From: Pelosinus sp. IPA-1
GTDB taxonomy: Bacteria; Bacillota; Negativicutes; DSM-13327
Length of the DNA: 64,000 bases
Direction: 5' to 3'
Assembly (NCBI RefSeq): GCF_030269905.1
Contig: NZ_BSVC01000005.1
Location: 186,001-250,000, forward strand
Shown here one piece after another: positions 9,176-17,611 of the stretch. How positions within the stretch are numbered: the first letter of the stretch is position 1; each line of letters opens with the position of its first letter. The notes below the pieces were generated by a model that was not told the DNA's origin, made no database searches, and worked only from the letters and a program-made list of their open reading frames with translations. A program made the translations under genes and the position numbers.

Positions 9176-10306
9176 TTACTGTGGTTTCTTGCAACACAAA
9201 AGGATAGCCGAAATGATTGCCGTGAGAGGTATTGCATAAATCAAACCAATACTGCCTATTATCGCCCTAATTAATTCGGTCATAATACCTTGTGTATTGA
9301 TTATATGGGTAAAAGACACACCATTATAGCTAGCTAGCAATAGTAATGATGGCATAAAACCACCTACATATGCCAAAATCAAAGTATTAACCATAGCCCC
9401 CATCATGTCACTGCCAACATTCATACCGCGTTTATACAGATCTCTCCATCCAATTTTCGGATTTGCAGCCCATATTTCAGATTGAGCTGAAGCTATGGAA
9501 ATTGTTACATCTATAATAGCCCCTAACGCACCAATGATTATACTCGCAAACAATATGCCTTGAAAATCGATTGAAGGCATACCCATTTTTAGAGTAACAG
9601 CCTCTTCTGTATCAATACCCGTCAAATGCATGAGTTGTATTGTCATATAGGATAATAAACCTGCAATAAAAACACCACCCCAAGTACCAAGCAAAGCTGC
9701 CCATGTTTTTTTTGTAAAACCACCAACTAACATAAGTACAAGTAGGCTTATAAATCCACAATACAATAGAGTCAGCAAATAGATATTTAACTGTGAATGC
9801 ATAGTATGCGCTAAAAAACCATGCCAAAGCAAAAACAAAACAAGTCCAATGCCTATTAATGACTTAACACCTGTAATTCGTCCAAAAATAAATAATCCTA
9901 ATAATAATATACCTAATAATAATATGAAATATGGAATTCGATAAAAATCACCTATATAATAGCCTTCTATTCCATTTTCATTGAGAATTTCGATAACCAA
10001 ACGATCTCCGGGGTTTACAACTAAATCAAAAATCTGTTGCTTCGCAGCAATAGAATGTCTAATTTCTACGATTTGACCTTTATTTGCCCCAGTTTCTAAC
10101 CGTACTTTAACCAATTCCTCTTGATAATAATCTGGGTGTTCATCAATAAGCATACTCTTTGATAATACGATTGCATTTTCATAATGAGAAGAACTAGAGT
10201 CAACAATGTTTTTTGTTTGTGTATCAAACTCAAAATAAGTAAATAGAAAAGCCATCAAACCTAAGAATATTAAAGAATAACAAATCGTATACCATCTCTG
10301 TTTCAA
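9176..10306 (-). CDS. YibE/F-family membrane protein
   Basis: 376 residues: one N-terminal helix, an extracytoplasmic soluble part (about 35-120, rich in beta structure), then about 7-8 membrane helices. The segment GALGAIIDVTISIASAQSE and the run KRGMNVGSDMMGAMVNTLIL are diagnostic of YibE/F. The start is TTG at 10306 after GGGGGGAA. The biochemical role of the family is not established. It lies at the end of a probable unit with a TIGR03943 protein and a YraQ-type permease, which suggests a shared membrane or metal-related task. Confidence 0.85.
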   Translation of the reverse strand: MKQRWYTICYSLIFLGLMAFLFTYFEFDTQTKNIVDSSSSHYENAIVLSKSMLIDEHPDYYQEELVKVRLETGANKGQIVEIRHSIAAKQQIFDLVVNPGDRLVIEILNENGIEGYYIGDFYRIPYFILLLGILLLGLFIFGRITGVKSLIGIGLVLFLLWHGFLAHTMHSQLNIYLLTLLYCGFISLLVLMLVGGFTKKTWAALLGTWGGVFIAGLLSYMTIQLMHLTGIDTEEAVTLKMGMPSIDFQGILFASIIIGALGAIIDVTISIASAQSEIWAANPKIGWRDLYKRGMNVGSDMMGAMVNTLILAYVGGFMPSLLLLASYNGVSFTHIINTQGIMTELIRAIIGSIGLIYAIPLTAIISAILLCCKKPQ

Positions 10307-10390
10307 CAGATTCCCCCCATTACTGTAAAATAGTAAACTATAACATATACTTCATAAATGCTAGCTAAACAAGCTCAGTTAGTGTTAACC

Positions 10391-11143
10391 TTAAGGGAAA
10401 ACATAAGGAGAAAACAACGCATCGATTTGCTTTACCCATGTAATTTTAATAATAGGAAATTCTTTTCCTTGATACTCATTGGTTTCTATAATTCCTTGAA
10501 TTTGATACCAATTTCCATCAGTGTAATTCGCTGCATCTTTAATTTCGCACAAGAGACCATAAGGAGAAGCATCTGCCACACAACATCCAATAACATATCT
10601 AACCAAAGAGAACCGATTGGGAGATGTTGATGAACCCTTAAAAATAAATCCCTTCATCTCAATCTCTTTCCCTGCATAATCCTTAGGATAACGATTAATT
10701 TCAGACATAACCCCAAGAAAGTTTTGATCCGAAACTTTTATAAAGTTTGTTTGTCGAAGTTCATTCGCCAATGGCCGGTATTCTCTGTTAGAAACTTCAT
10801 TGGAAATCTGACTATTCAAGCCTTTATTATTAACTAAGCTTGCGTTAAGAGATGAATTCGGTAATATAAAAGCGATTAACAAGGTCAGAACGAACGGGGA
10901 ATATTTCCAATATGTTCTATGACTATGAGATCCGCATACAGACTGATTCCATGCCTTTTTTAAATTCCAACACTGTCTTAGAAACATCATAAAGAGTATA
11001 TATCCGGATATTTTGATTAAACTCGTAACTCTGGGATGAACGTATAAAGTTAGCTGGCTAGTAGTGATTATTGAAAATAACAGTATAATAAATCCCAATA
11101 ATAGTACAACTCTTACGAAAATATCCCTGTTTAATTGCGGCAT
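10391..11143 (-). CDS. TIGR03943-family (YcgQ-like) membrane-anchored protein
   Basis: 250 residues. Two N-terminal helices and a third near 85-100 are followed by a soluble C-terminal domain with FSLVRYVIGCCVADASPYG, the conserved cysteine-containing core of TIGR03943. This protein is usually encoded beside a YraQ/YcgR permease, as here (19-base gap to the permease). The pair is thought of as a two-part transporter; the cargo is not known. ATG at 11143 has GAGG further upstream than usual. Confidence 0.85.
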   Translation of the reverse strand: MPQLNRDIFVRVVLLLGFIILLFSIITTSQLTLYVHPRVTSLIKISGYILFMMFLRQCWNLKKAWNQSVCGSHSHRTYWKYSPFVLTLLIAFILPNSSLNASLVNNKGLNSQISNEVSNREYRPLANELRQTNFIKVSDQNFLGVMSEINRYPKDYAGKEIEMKGFIFKGSSTSPNRFSLVRYVIGCCVADASPYGLLCEIKDAANYTDGNWYQIQGIIETNEYQGKEFPIIKITWVKQIDALFSPYVFP

Positions 11144-11162
11144 TTCTAACGTGACCTCACTT

Positions 11163-12125
11163 CTATAATATATTAATTAATAGATACGTTTCCAATACGC
11201 ATAATAGCGAAACTATCGCCACCAAGAAAATCACAAACCGTAAACGAAAAGTATGTAAAAGCATTAACGTATTCTTTATATCTATCATTGGACCGAAAAC
11301 CATAAAAGCAACAAGTGATCCCGTCGTAAAACTAGTGCTAAATGATGAAGCAATAAATGCATCGGCAGAGGAACAGACCGAAATTGCAAATGCAAATAAC
11401 ATCATTACGATGATTGACAGGAGCGGTTCATGACCAATATTCAAAAGAAGTCCTCGAGGTATAAATGTCTGTACAGTCGCACCTATAAATGATCCAAGTA
11501 TTAAATACTTTCCCATTTCAAAAAACTCATTACACGCATCATCTAGAACATTCAAGAATTTTTCGCGCAACAGCACTTTATGTTCACTATGCGAGTGACA
11601 TGTACAACCGCAATTATGATTATGGCTATGTTCCATATCTTTTAACTCCGTACCTTTAAACAACTTACTGATTAACCATCCTGTGGTAAAGGCTATTAAA
11701 AAAGCAACACTTATCCTAGTTAAGGCCATTTCACTGCTATTAAAAGCATATGTCGTAGCAGTAGCTACTACTGGATTAATAATAGGGGCAGAAAGCATAA
11801 ATGCCACTGCAGAATATAGCGGTACCCCCTTCATTACTAACCGTCTAACAATTGGTACCATTCCACAATCACATGCTGGAAAAATCATTCCCAAAAAACA
11901 CGCTAGCATAATGCTATATGTTTTATTCTTAGGCAACACTCTACGAATCAATTCCTCGGAAACGAAATTATGTAATAATGACGAAACGATTACACTGATT
12001 AAAATAAAAGGCAATGCTTCAATAATGATTCCTAAGAATATTGTTTTAAAGTTAAGAATAATTTTCCACGTAATTAAGTCTACATCGTTTTGTATATACT
12101 CTAAAACTAAACTGGAAATATCCAA
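11163..12125 (-). CDS. YraQ/YcgR-type (DUF318) permease
   Basis: About 320 residues with about 8 membrane helices. The conserved segment FPACDCGMVPIVRRLVMKG and the later SAPIINPVV identify the permease family PF03773. A His/Cys-rich loop in mid protein (HSHNHNCGCTCHSHSEHK) could bind a metal. TTG at 12125 has a perfect AGGAGG 6 bases upstream; the longer in-frame ATG at 12164 lies inside a hairpin and lacks a ribosome site. It is the first gene of a unit with the TIGR03943 and YibE/F genes. The transported substrate is unknown. Confidence 0.85.
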   Translation of the reverse strand: MDISSLVLEYIQNDVDLITWKIILNFKTIFLGIIIEALPFILISVIVSSLLHNFVSEELIRRVLPKNKTYSIMLACFLGMIFPACDCGMVPIVRRLVMKGVPLYSAVAFMLSAPIINPVVATATTYAFNSSEMALTRISVAFLIAFTTGWLISKLFKGTELKDMEHSHNHNCGCTCHSHSEHKVLLREKFLNVLDDACNEFFEMGKYLILGSFIGATVQTFIPRGLLLNIGHEPLLSIIVMMLFAFAISVCSSADAFIASSFSTSFTTGSLVAFMVFGPMIDIKNTLMLLHTFRLRFVIFLVAIVSLLCVLETYLLINIL

Positions 12126-12150
12126 ACTAATCCTCCTAGCCTTTATGTTT

Positions 12151-12182
12151 AAGATCCCACTCATTCATAAGAGTGGGATCTT
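12151..12182. promoter_or_regulatory. inverted repeat in the permease leader
   Basis: AAGATCCCACTC and its complement flank an 8-base loop, a perfect 12-bp stem 14 bases before the ribosome site of the permease. It could be an operator or an RNA hairpin limiting expression. There is no T-run in the gene direction, so it is not a clear terminator. Confidence 0.5.
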
Positions 12183-12252
12183 ATTGCTATTAAATAGTCA
12201 CTGTATAACTATAGAATCTCTTATATAGTTTTTTTAAAAATATTAATTGATG

Positions 12253-12270
12253 AATAAGAATATTCTTATT
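12253..12270. promoter_or_regulatory. 18-bp palindrome, candidate operator
   Basis: AATAAGAATATTCTTATT is a perfect palindrome about 130 bases upstream of the permease start, in the likely promoter region. A metal-sensor or similar dimeric repressor could bind it; none is encoded beside it. Confidence 0.4.
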
Positions 12271-12420
12271 TACAAATTGTAATCTATTAATCAAAAACTC
12301 GCAATCTTTTTAGTATCAAAATTATGCCCGTCAGAGGTCGGTCTATGGGTGTTTTACTTTATCAAGTAGCAACCTAATTGCTTTCTCCAGTCTAGTGCTA
12401 CAGCCCTCAATTTATTTTTC

Positions 12421-12447
12421 TGAGACATCAACCTGTCCCTTGTCTCG
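12421..12447 (-). repeat. REP-like palindrome, GGGACAGGTT core
   Basis: The reverse strand reads GAGACA, then AGGGACAGGTTGA, then TGTCTC. The arms pair and the core is the same as in the palindromes of 56-63 kb. It lies in the 12183-12583 gap, which otherwise shows only the 18-bp palindrome. Confidence 0.6.
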
Positions 12448-12583
12448 TAAAGTTAACCTCTAAACAAGAAGACAGAGATGCATCTGCCCCCTCACTGAGA
12501 GTAATCTTTACATTCATTCTTGATGCAAGTAATACATTTCACTTTGTCATGCTTAAAAGACAGCCTCTTTTAACATAAAATGA

Positions 12584-13753
12584 CTACCTTTCACCATTCC
12601 TTCTAATGTATAAATACATATAACTAACAAGCAGCAACAGCGTTATCCCCGCAGCACCGATTGAGATATGGGTACTCACTCCATATTTCGTAGCAAGAGT
12701 ATAGATAACTACTCCTAAAAACATAAATACATTTTCTACAAAATTTTGGACGGCAATGGTCTTGCCCTCACCAACAGTACTATGACCGACCTGCTGTAGA
12801 CAAGTATTCATCGGTACAATATAAATACCGCCCATCACCCCAATGAGTAATAAAAACACGATGGCGGCTTCGATACTTCTAATCATCAAAAAAGTCAGTA
12901 TACATCCTGCCATAACATAGCCAAACCAAATGGTACGCCTATATGTCTTAATGCTAATCAGATATGGCGTCACCACAGCACCAATTGCAATCCCTACGCC
13001 AGTAACAGCAATAATCATACTAATTGAGGTGCCACTAGTAATGCCCAACGTAAGAGGTGCCCACGCAAAAATAACCATACGGAGGACAGCGGAAGCTAGC
13101 CAAAATGATCCCGTACCAATTAAAGAATAATGACTCTGGGGATTTCTAAGTAAAATTCTGATGTCATTAAAAAATTCAACAATTGAATTTTTATATGTAA
13201 TCGATCGATTACCTACGTCTTTGGGGATCATGGTATTGATGCCAATTGATGTGCAATAAAGTAGTAGGGAGATAACCAGTGCTAACGTGATTGATAGATC
13301 AGATAAAAAGCCCCCCACCACTGATCCTAGAAGAATGGCAACAATCGTATAACCTTCTAGTCCAGAATTAGCCCTAAGTAACTCATCGTCACCCCGGGTC
13401 AGAAAAGGCAGAATACCATATTTAGCTGGGCTATAAATGACCGCACCAATCCCCACTACCCCATAACTTAGCGCTGGATTACAACCAAGGAGCAGCAGCA
13501 ATACACCCATTGTTTTGACTATATTTGCGATAATAAGCACCTTAGCTTTAGGTTTCTTGTCAGCAAAACGTCCAACCCATGGTGACAATAAGATATAAGA
13601 AGCTAAAAAGATACTCTGTACAAATGGTAAGTAATACTCAGGATAAACATCTCGTTTTATAATCCCTAAAGCTATAAACAAAATCATATTATCAACAAAA
13701 GCCGATAAAAACTGAGCAGTAAACAGCGCCTTTAAAGGCGATAACCTACTCAT
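12584..13753 (-). CDS. lplT: lysophospholipid transporter LplT (MFS)
   Basis: 389 residues with about 12 membrane helices. The order of segments (LFTAQFLSAFVDNMILF near the start, then IYSPAKYGILPFL and LLRANSGLEG) matches LplT, the flippase that moves lysophospholipids inward for re-acylation. ATG at 13753 follows GGAGGG by 7 bases; it overlaps the last 8 bases of aas (ATGAGTAG), so the two are translationally coupled. In enterobacteria LplT and Aas also work as a pair. Confidence 0.9.
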   Translation of the reverse strand: MSRLSPLKALFTAQFLSAFVDNMILFIALGIIKRDVYPEYYLPFVQSIFLASYILLSPWVGRFADKKPKAKVLIIANIVKTMGVLLLLLGCNPALSYGVVGIGAVIYSPAKYGILPFLTRGDDELLRANSGLEGYTIVAILLGSVVGGFLSDLSITLALVISLLLYCTSIGINTMIPKDVGNRSITYKNSIVEFFNDIRILLRNPQSHYSLIGTGSFWLASAVLRMVIFAWAPLTLGITSGTSISMIIAVTGVGIAIGAVVTPYLISIKTYRRTIWFGYVMAGCILTFLMIRSIEAAIVFLLLIGVMGGIYIVPMNTCLQQVGHSTVGEGKTIAVQNFVENVFMFLGVVIYTLATKYGVSTHISIGAAGITLLLLVSYMYLYIRRNGER

Positions 13754-15857
13754 TATTTTGCCCTCCGCTACTGGCCATAGTCTTAAGGGTAACATAATCT
13801 GTTTTACCAGTACCTAAAAGGGGTAATTTATCGACTATAAAAACGTCACTAGGCATAGCCAGCATACTTTGATTTGCTTGACTCATAAAATCTCGCAGCA
13901 GTTGCTTAGAAGCATTTTTCTCCATCGTATATAATACAATTTTTTCTCCTTTTTTAGTATCAGGAAGGTTAATAGCAGCATTACGATTAGTACCAAAACA
14001 TTTTTCTGCAGTCTGTTCCACTGCATCTAAACTAACCATTTCCCCTGATACTTTGGCAAAACGTTTCAATCTGGAACGAATGCTTACAAAACCATCCTGG
14101 TCAACACTAACAACATCACCGCAATCATACCACTGGGGTGCTGGCACAAAACCTTTGCCATATAACAGATAACCTGCCATGACATTGGGACCTTTTACAA
14201 AAAGGTTGCCCCCCTCTTTAATTCCCGGTACCGTTTCTGTACGCCACTCGATGCCTGGAAGAAATCTACCCACTGTGCCAAAGCGGTTAAAAAGCGGCGT
14301 GTTTATACAGAGCACTGGCGCTGTTTCCGTCGTACCATAACCCTCAAAAATACGAAGACCAAATTTATCTTGCCAAATTTGTCGCACCTCATCCCGCAGT
14401 TTCTCTCCGCCAGCCAGTACATAACGCAAACTATAAAAATCATACTGATGAGCATATTTAGCATAGCCGTGCAAAAAAGTAGGCGTCCCTAATAACAATG
14501 TGACATTGCGGTCATAAGCAATCTCCGGCACAATTTTATAGTGCAGCGGCGATGGGTACAGAAACACTTCAACACCACTCAGCACAGGAAGTAATGTGCC
14601 AGCTGTAAGGCCAAAGGAATGAAACATTGGCAATGCATTGAGCATCTTATCGCGGTGAGAATAGTCTATAGCGCAAGAAATCTGGTTAATATTTGCAATA
14701 ATATTCCCATGCTCTAGTAACACACCTTTCGGCTTACTCTCACTGCCGCTAGTAAACAGGATAACTCTAGCCGCACCTGCTGCTTCTACTCTTCTCAAAT
14801 ATTTTACCAAGCCATAAATCTTATCAATCCAGTTCATCTGTGCTTTTATATCTTCCAAATAGACAATCTGGAATTTAGTAGCGAGTTTAGCCACAAGCTC
14901 TTCAAAATGCCCTTTTTCAATAAATAAGCGGGATGTCAAAATGGTCTTGGCACCTGCCGTCTCGCTACAATCAAGATTATTTTGCACACCAGCACTAAAG
15001 TTAAGAATTGCTGGAGTTTTGCCTAGATAAAATAAAGCAAACAGGGTGATCAGATGTCCGATTGAATTAGGAAGCAGCACACCTATGTTTTCCTGCTCTA
15101 TTAGTAAGGGACGTAGTTTACCTGCTAAGACATAACTCCCGATAATCCCTTTGCAGTACGTAATGGTGCCATTAATATCCTCAGCCATAATCTTACTACT
15201 GCCATGTACCTTTTTGGCATCTAATAATTTGTCAAATAAATTAACACGCTTTTCTTGTTCCTGCCGAGCTTTAAACAACCCTTGTTGCAGCATATCCAGA
15301 ATTTTATTACTGCTTTCCTGTTTTTGTTGCCGAATATTTTGAGTGCTTGAGACTACAAGTTTTCTTTTCTGATCAAAAAAGAGACTGACTTCAGGAAACC
15401 AACAGGACTTTACCTTATCTTGCATCCTAGACATTTTCGAACGTTCTAATCCAAGGAAAATTACCGGATATAAAGTTGCTGATGCTTTAAGGGCAATGAA
15501 GCCTATACCGCTATAAATTTTCATCAAATTACCCGTTGTTGTAATCCGCCCTTCAGGGAATAGAACCACTGGTGTACCGGTCTTAACAATAGAAACTATT
15601 TTTTTCAACGAATAGGGATTGAACGGATCTACCGTAATATGATTGACCCACCTCAAGACAAAGCGAATCTTTTGTGCAATTTGTGTATTTACAACAAAGC
15701 ATGTACCACTGGGTAAGTAGGCATATAAAAAAATGGCATCAAGAAATGAAACATGATTTGGTAATACTATCGACGGGCCCTCAAAAGAAAGTTCTTCCCT
15801 GCCAACCACCCTTGTATTAAATAATAATTGCAAGAACCATCGTAATAATGTCTTCAT
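13746..15857 (-). CDS. aas: bifunctional acyltransferase / acyl-ACP synthetase Aas
   Basis: 703 residues. The N-terminal 1-acylglycerophosphate acyltransferase domain carries NHVSFLD (the NHxxxxD motif) near 34 and FPEGRITTTG near 100. From about 220 an AMP-binding acyl-ACP synthetase domain follows, with ILFTSGSESKPKGVLL as the nucleotide loop and YGTTETAPV. It re-acylates lysophosphatidylethanolamine with fatty acid activated on acyl carrier protein at the inner membrane. ATG at 15857 follows GGAGGAAAGT. It is coupled to lplT downstream and follows a TetR gene by 15 bases. Confidence 0.93.
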   Translation of the reverse strand: MKTLLRWFLQLLFNTRVVGREELSFEGPSIVLPNHVSFLDAIFLYAYLPSGTCFVVNTQIAQKIRFVLRWVNHITVDPFNPYSLKKIVSIVKTGTPVVLFPEGRITTTGNLMKIYSGIGFIALKASATLYPVIFLGLERSKMSRMQDKVKSCWFPEVSLFFDQKRKLVVSSTQNIRQQKQESSNKILDMLQQGLFKARQEQEKRVNLFDKLLDAKKVHGSSKIMAEDINGTITYCKGIIGSYVLAGKLRPLLIEQENIGVLLPNSIGHLITLFALFYLGKTPAILNFSAGVQNNLDCSETAGAKTILTSRLFIEKGHFEELVAKLATKFQIVYLEDIKAQMNWIDKIYGLVKYLRRVEAAGAARVILFTSGSESKPKGVLLEHGNIIANINQISCAIDYSHRDKMLNALPMFHSFGLTAGTLLPVLSGVEVFLYPSPLHYKIVPEIAYDRNVTLLLGTPTFLHGYAKYAHQYDFYSLRYVLAGGEKLRDEVRQIWQDKFGLRIFEGYGTTETAPVLCINTPLFNRFGTVGRFLPGIEWRTETVPGIKEGGNLFVKGPNVMAGYLLYGKGFVPAPQWYDCGDVVSVDQDGFVSIRSRLKRFAKVSGEMVSLDAVEQTAEKCFGTNRNAAINLPDTKKGEKIVLYTMEKNASKQLLRDFMSQANQSMLAMPSDVFIVDKLPLLGTGKTDYVTLKTMASSGGQNNE

Positions 15858-15872
15858 ACTTTCCTCCTTCTT

Positions 15873-16445
15873 TTAGCTAAACAACTTGCGCACTGAGGAA
15901 ATAATTTTTGCCTTTAATATATCAAATTCGGGTAACACATCATGAAAATATGGATACTGGGCCAAGGGTTGTAGCATGATTCCCGTATAGATCGTAATCC
16001 AAAGATATACGTCTTGAATCGGTATATCTCCACGTTTCATACCCTCATCAATAATTTTCCGTATAATAAAGTGAGGTTTTATTTCCTCCGGTACCATATC
16101 CCACAAAAAGTACTGGGACAGTAATGCAAATTGAATCTCATTGGGATACTTTCGATACAAATCATAAGTAACTTCAACAATCTTGCAAAGTTTATTCACA
16201 GATTTATCATCCCTAGCATCAACTTGTGCTAGTTGCCTAGTATATTCACTAATTATGGCACTAAAAATATAAAGAGCCATGTCTTCTTTTCCTTTGAAAT
16301 GCTTATACAAGGCCGCTTCCGATACCCCGGCAGCCTTGGCAATATCTCGCACAGACACCGCATTATAGCCTTTAGCAGCAAATAATTCCAAGCTTGTTTT
16401 CAAAATAACGCCTTTTTTCCCCTCATGTACAAATAGGTTTTCCAT
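15873..16445 (-). CDS. TetR-family regulator of the lipid operon
   Basis: 190 residues. The N-terminal helix-turn-helix (VSVRDIAKAAGVSEAALYKH) is at about 30-50. ATG at 16445 follows GGAGGAAAG. It is the first gene of a TetR-aas-lplT unit and probably senses a lipid-like ligand. Its operator may be the palindrome at 17351-17378 or the short AAGTCGACTT at 16470-16479 near its own promoter. Confidence 0.9.
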   Translation of the reverse strand: MENLFVHEGKKGVILKTSLELFAAKGYNAVSVRDIAKAAGVSEAALYKHFKGKEDMALYIFSAIISEYTRQLAQVDARDDKSVNKLCKIVEVTYDLYRKYPNEIQFALLSQYFLWDMVPEEIKPHFIIRKIIDEGMKRGDIPIQDVYLWITIYTGIMLQPLAQYPYFHDVLPEFDILKAKIISSVRKLFS

Positions 16446-16480
16446 ATTCTTTCCTCCATAATTCAGCAGAAGTCGACTTA

Positions 16481-16508
16481 ATTATATTATTGAAAATTGT
16501 CTTGTCAA
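16481..16508 (-). promoter_or_regulatory. sigma-70 promoter of TetR-aas-lplT
   Basis: Reverse strand TTGACA, 16-base spacer, TATAAT. The palindrome AAGTCGACTT at 16470-16479 lies just downstream at the expected transcription start. Confidence 0.75.
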
Positions 16509-16555
16509 GAATACTTCTCCACTCAAACTTAACACCAACAGGTTCACTTCCATCT

Positions 16556-17338
16556 TTATACTGTTTCCTTTTCAATTTTATCTGCCCGGAACAGTAGAAT
16601 ACCAAGCCCGGCGATTAAGTGCTTTAACGTATGTCCGCTAATGACATGATGAGTCATTTCAAAAATATGATAATCTTGCATTTCAAATCCCTTTGCAATT
16701 ATGTAACTGCTTAGTAATATCCAGTAATACCGATCCCCTGTAGATTTCTTGGGAAAGAGAATCAAAATGAGAGGCACAATAATCATTGGAAGATATTGTA
16801 CCAATATATAGAGACGTAAATCCCCTGCCCCTGCTAGTTCTGTAATGAGCCAATAAAATACACTACATACACCGCTTAAAACTAGGGGAACGAATACGAA
16901 ACCTCCCACCCGCAGTCCAAAACGTTCTGCGCATATACATGCTGTTAATGTAGCAAATCCTAGAGTCATGGGCAATCGATCCCAGAATAAAGTACTGTTC
17001 GATGGTTGCAAATGATAATATGCTGATCCAAATCCAACAAACGTGATTGAACAAAAGAAGAATCTCCACATAAATGTCATCTTAGACCAAGGCCAATGCC
17101 TCGTACGTATTAAACCCACAATACCAGCAATAATAAAACTGATATTCGAAATAACATTACTTCCATTCTCAATTCCCCATCGCCTATCAACATCGGAAAA
17201 ATTATGATAACTAATATCTTGCGGGATGGCGGGTAATTTTGCCACAATACCAACCGCCAATAAAATGACTGCTACTAAACAGGCAATTCGCAAATAATAG
17301 GTTTTGTAATTTATGATTTCGGATACTGTTCTCAACAT
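16556..17338 (-). CDS. ceramidase-like integral membrane hydrolase (CREST superfamily)
   Basis: 260 residues with about 7 membrane helices. The segments SNISFIIAGIVG, GSAYYHLQPSNSTLFWDRLP and ISGHTLKHL hold the conserved Ser, Asp and His residues of the alkaline ceramidase/CREST family, where they bind zinc. ATG at 17338 follows GGAGGGC. The enzyme probably cleaves an amide or acyl bond in a membrane lipid; the substrate is not known. It precedes TetR-aas-lplT in the same direction with a 110-base gap, which suggests a lipid-repair link: released acyl chains or lysolipids would be reused by Aas. Confidence 0.82.
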   Translation of the reverse strand: MLRTVSEIINYKTYYLRIACLVAVILLAVGIVAKLPAIPQDISYHNFSDVDRRWGIENGSNVISNISFIIAGIVGLIRTRHWPWSKMTFMWRFFFCSITFVGFGSAYYHLQPSNSTLFWDRLPMTLGFATLTACICAERFGLRVGGFVFVPLVLSGVCSVFYWLITELAGAGDLRLYILVQYLPMIIVPLILILFPKKSTGDRYYWILLSSYIIAKGFEMQDYHIFEMTHHVISGHTLKHLIAGLGILLFRADKIEKETV

Positions 17339-17350
17339 TTCAAGCCCTCC

Positions 17351-17378
17351 AGTTTGGTTAACGATCGTTAACCAAACT
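17351..17378. promoter_or_regulatory. 28-bp perfect palindromic operator
   Basis: AGTTTGGTTAACGA and its exact complement form a perfect 28-base palindrome 12 bases before the ceramidase-like gene. It touches the -10 element (next entry). Size and symmetry fit a TetR-family repressor; the TetR gene at 15873-16445 is the nearest candidate. Confidence 0.75.
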
Positions 17379-17404
17379 ATAATACAATCCTATTACTCTG
17401 TCAA
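17376..17404 (-). promoter_or_regulatory. sigma-70 promoter of the ceramidase-like gene
   Basis: Reverse strand TTGACA, 17-base spacer, TATAGT. The -10 overlaps the operator palindrome, so binding would block RNA polymerase. Confidence 0.75.
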
Positions 17405-17534
17405 TCTATTTTATATTTTTTTTTATCCGATTGACACTCTCCCTCGACTGCACCACCTTCTGAATTTTTGTTAAGAAAAGACTTGGCTTAGGACAAGTCC
17501 TCAGACGCAGGCAGAAGCCTTAGTCGTTCTTACT

Positions 17535-17592
17535 TGGAATCAAGAAAGTGTTATACTTTCTGATTCCGAAAAAAAAAGAGCCCGAAGGCTCT
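17535..17592 (-). terminator. terminator of the RND operon, plus second hairpin
   Basis: On the reverse strand AGAGCC-TTC-GGGCTCT is followed by nine T residues (hairpin 17577-17592). A second hairpin with GGAATCA..TGATTCC arms, with one bulge, follows at 17535-17567. Confidence 0.85.
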
Positions 17593-17611
17593 AAAATCAT
17601 TTAACGATTTT

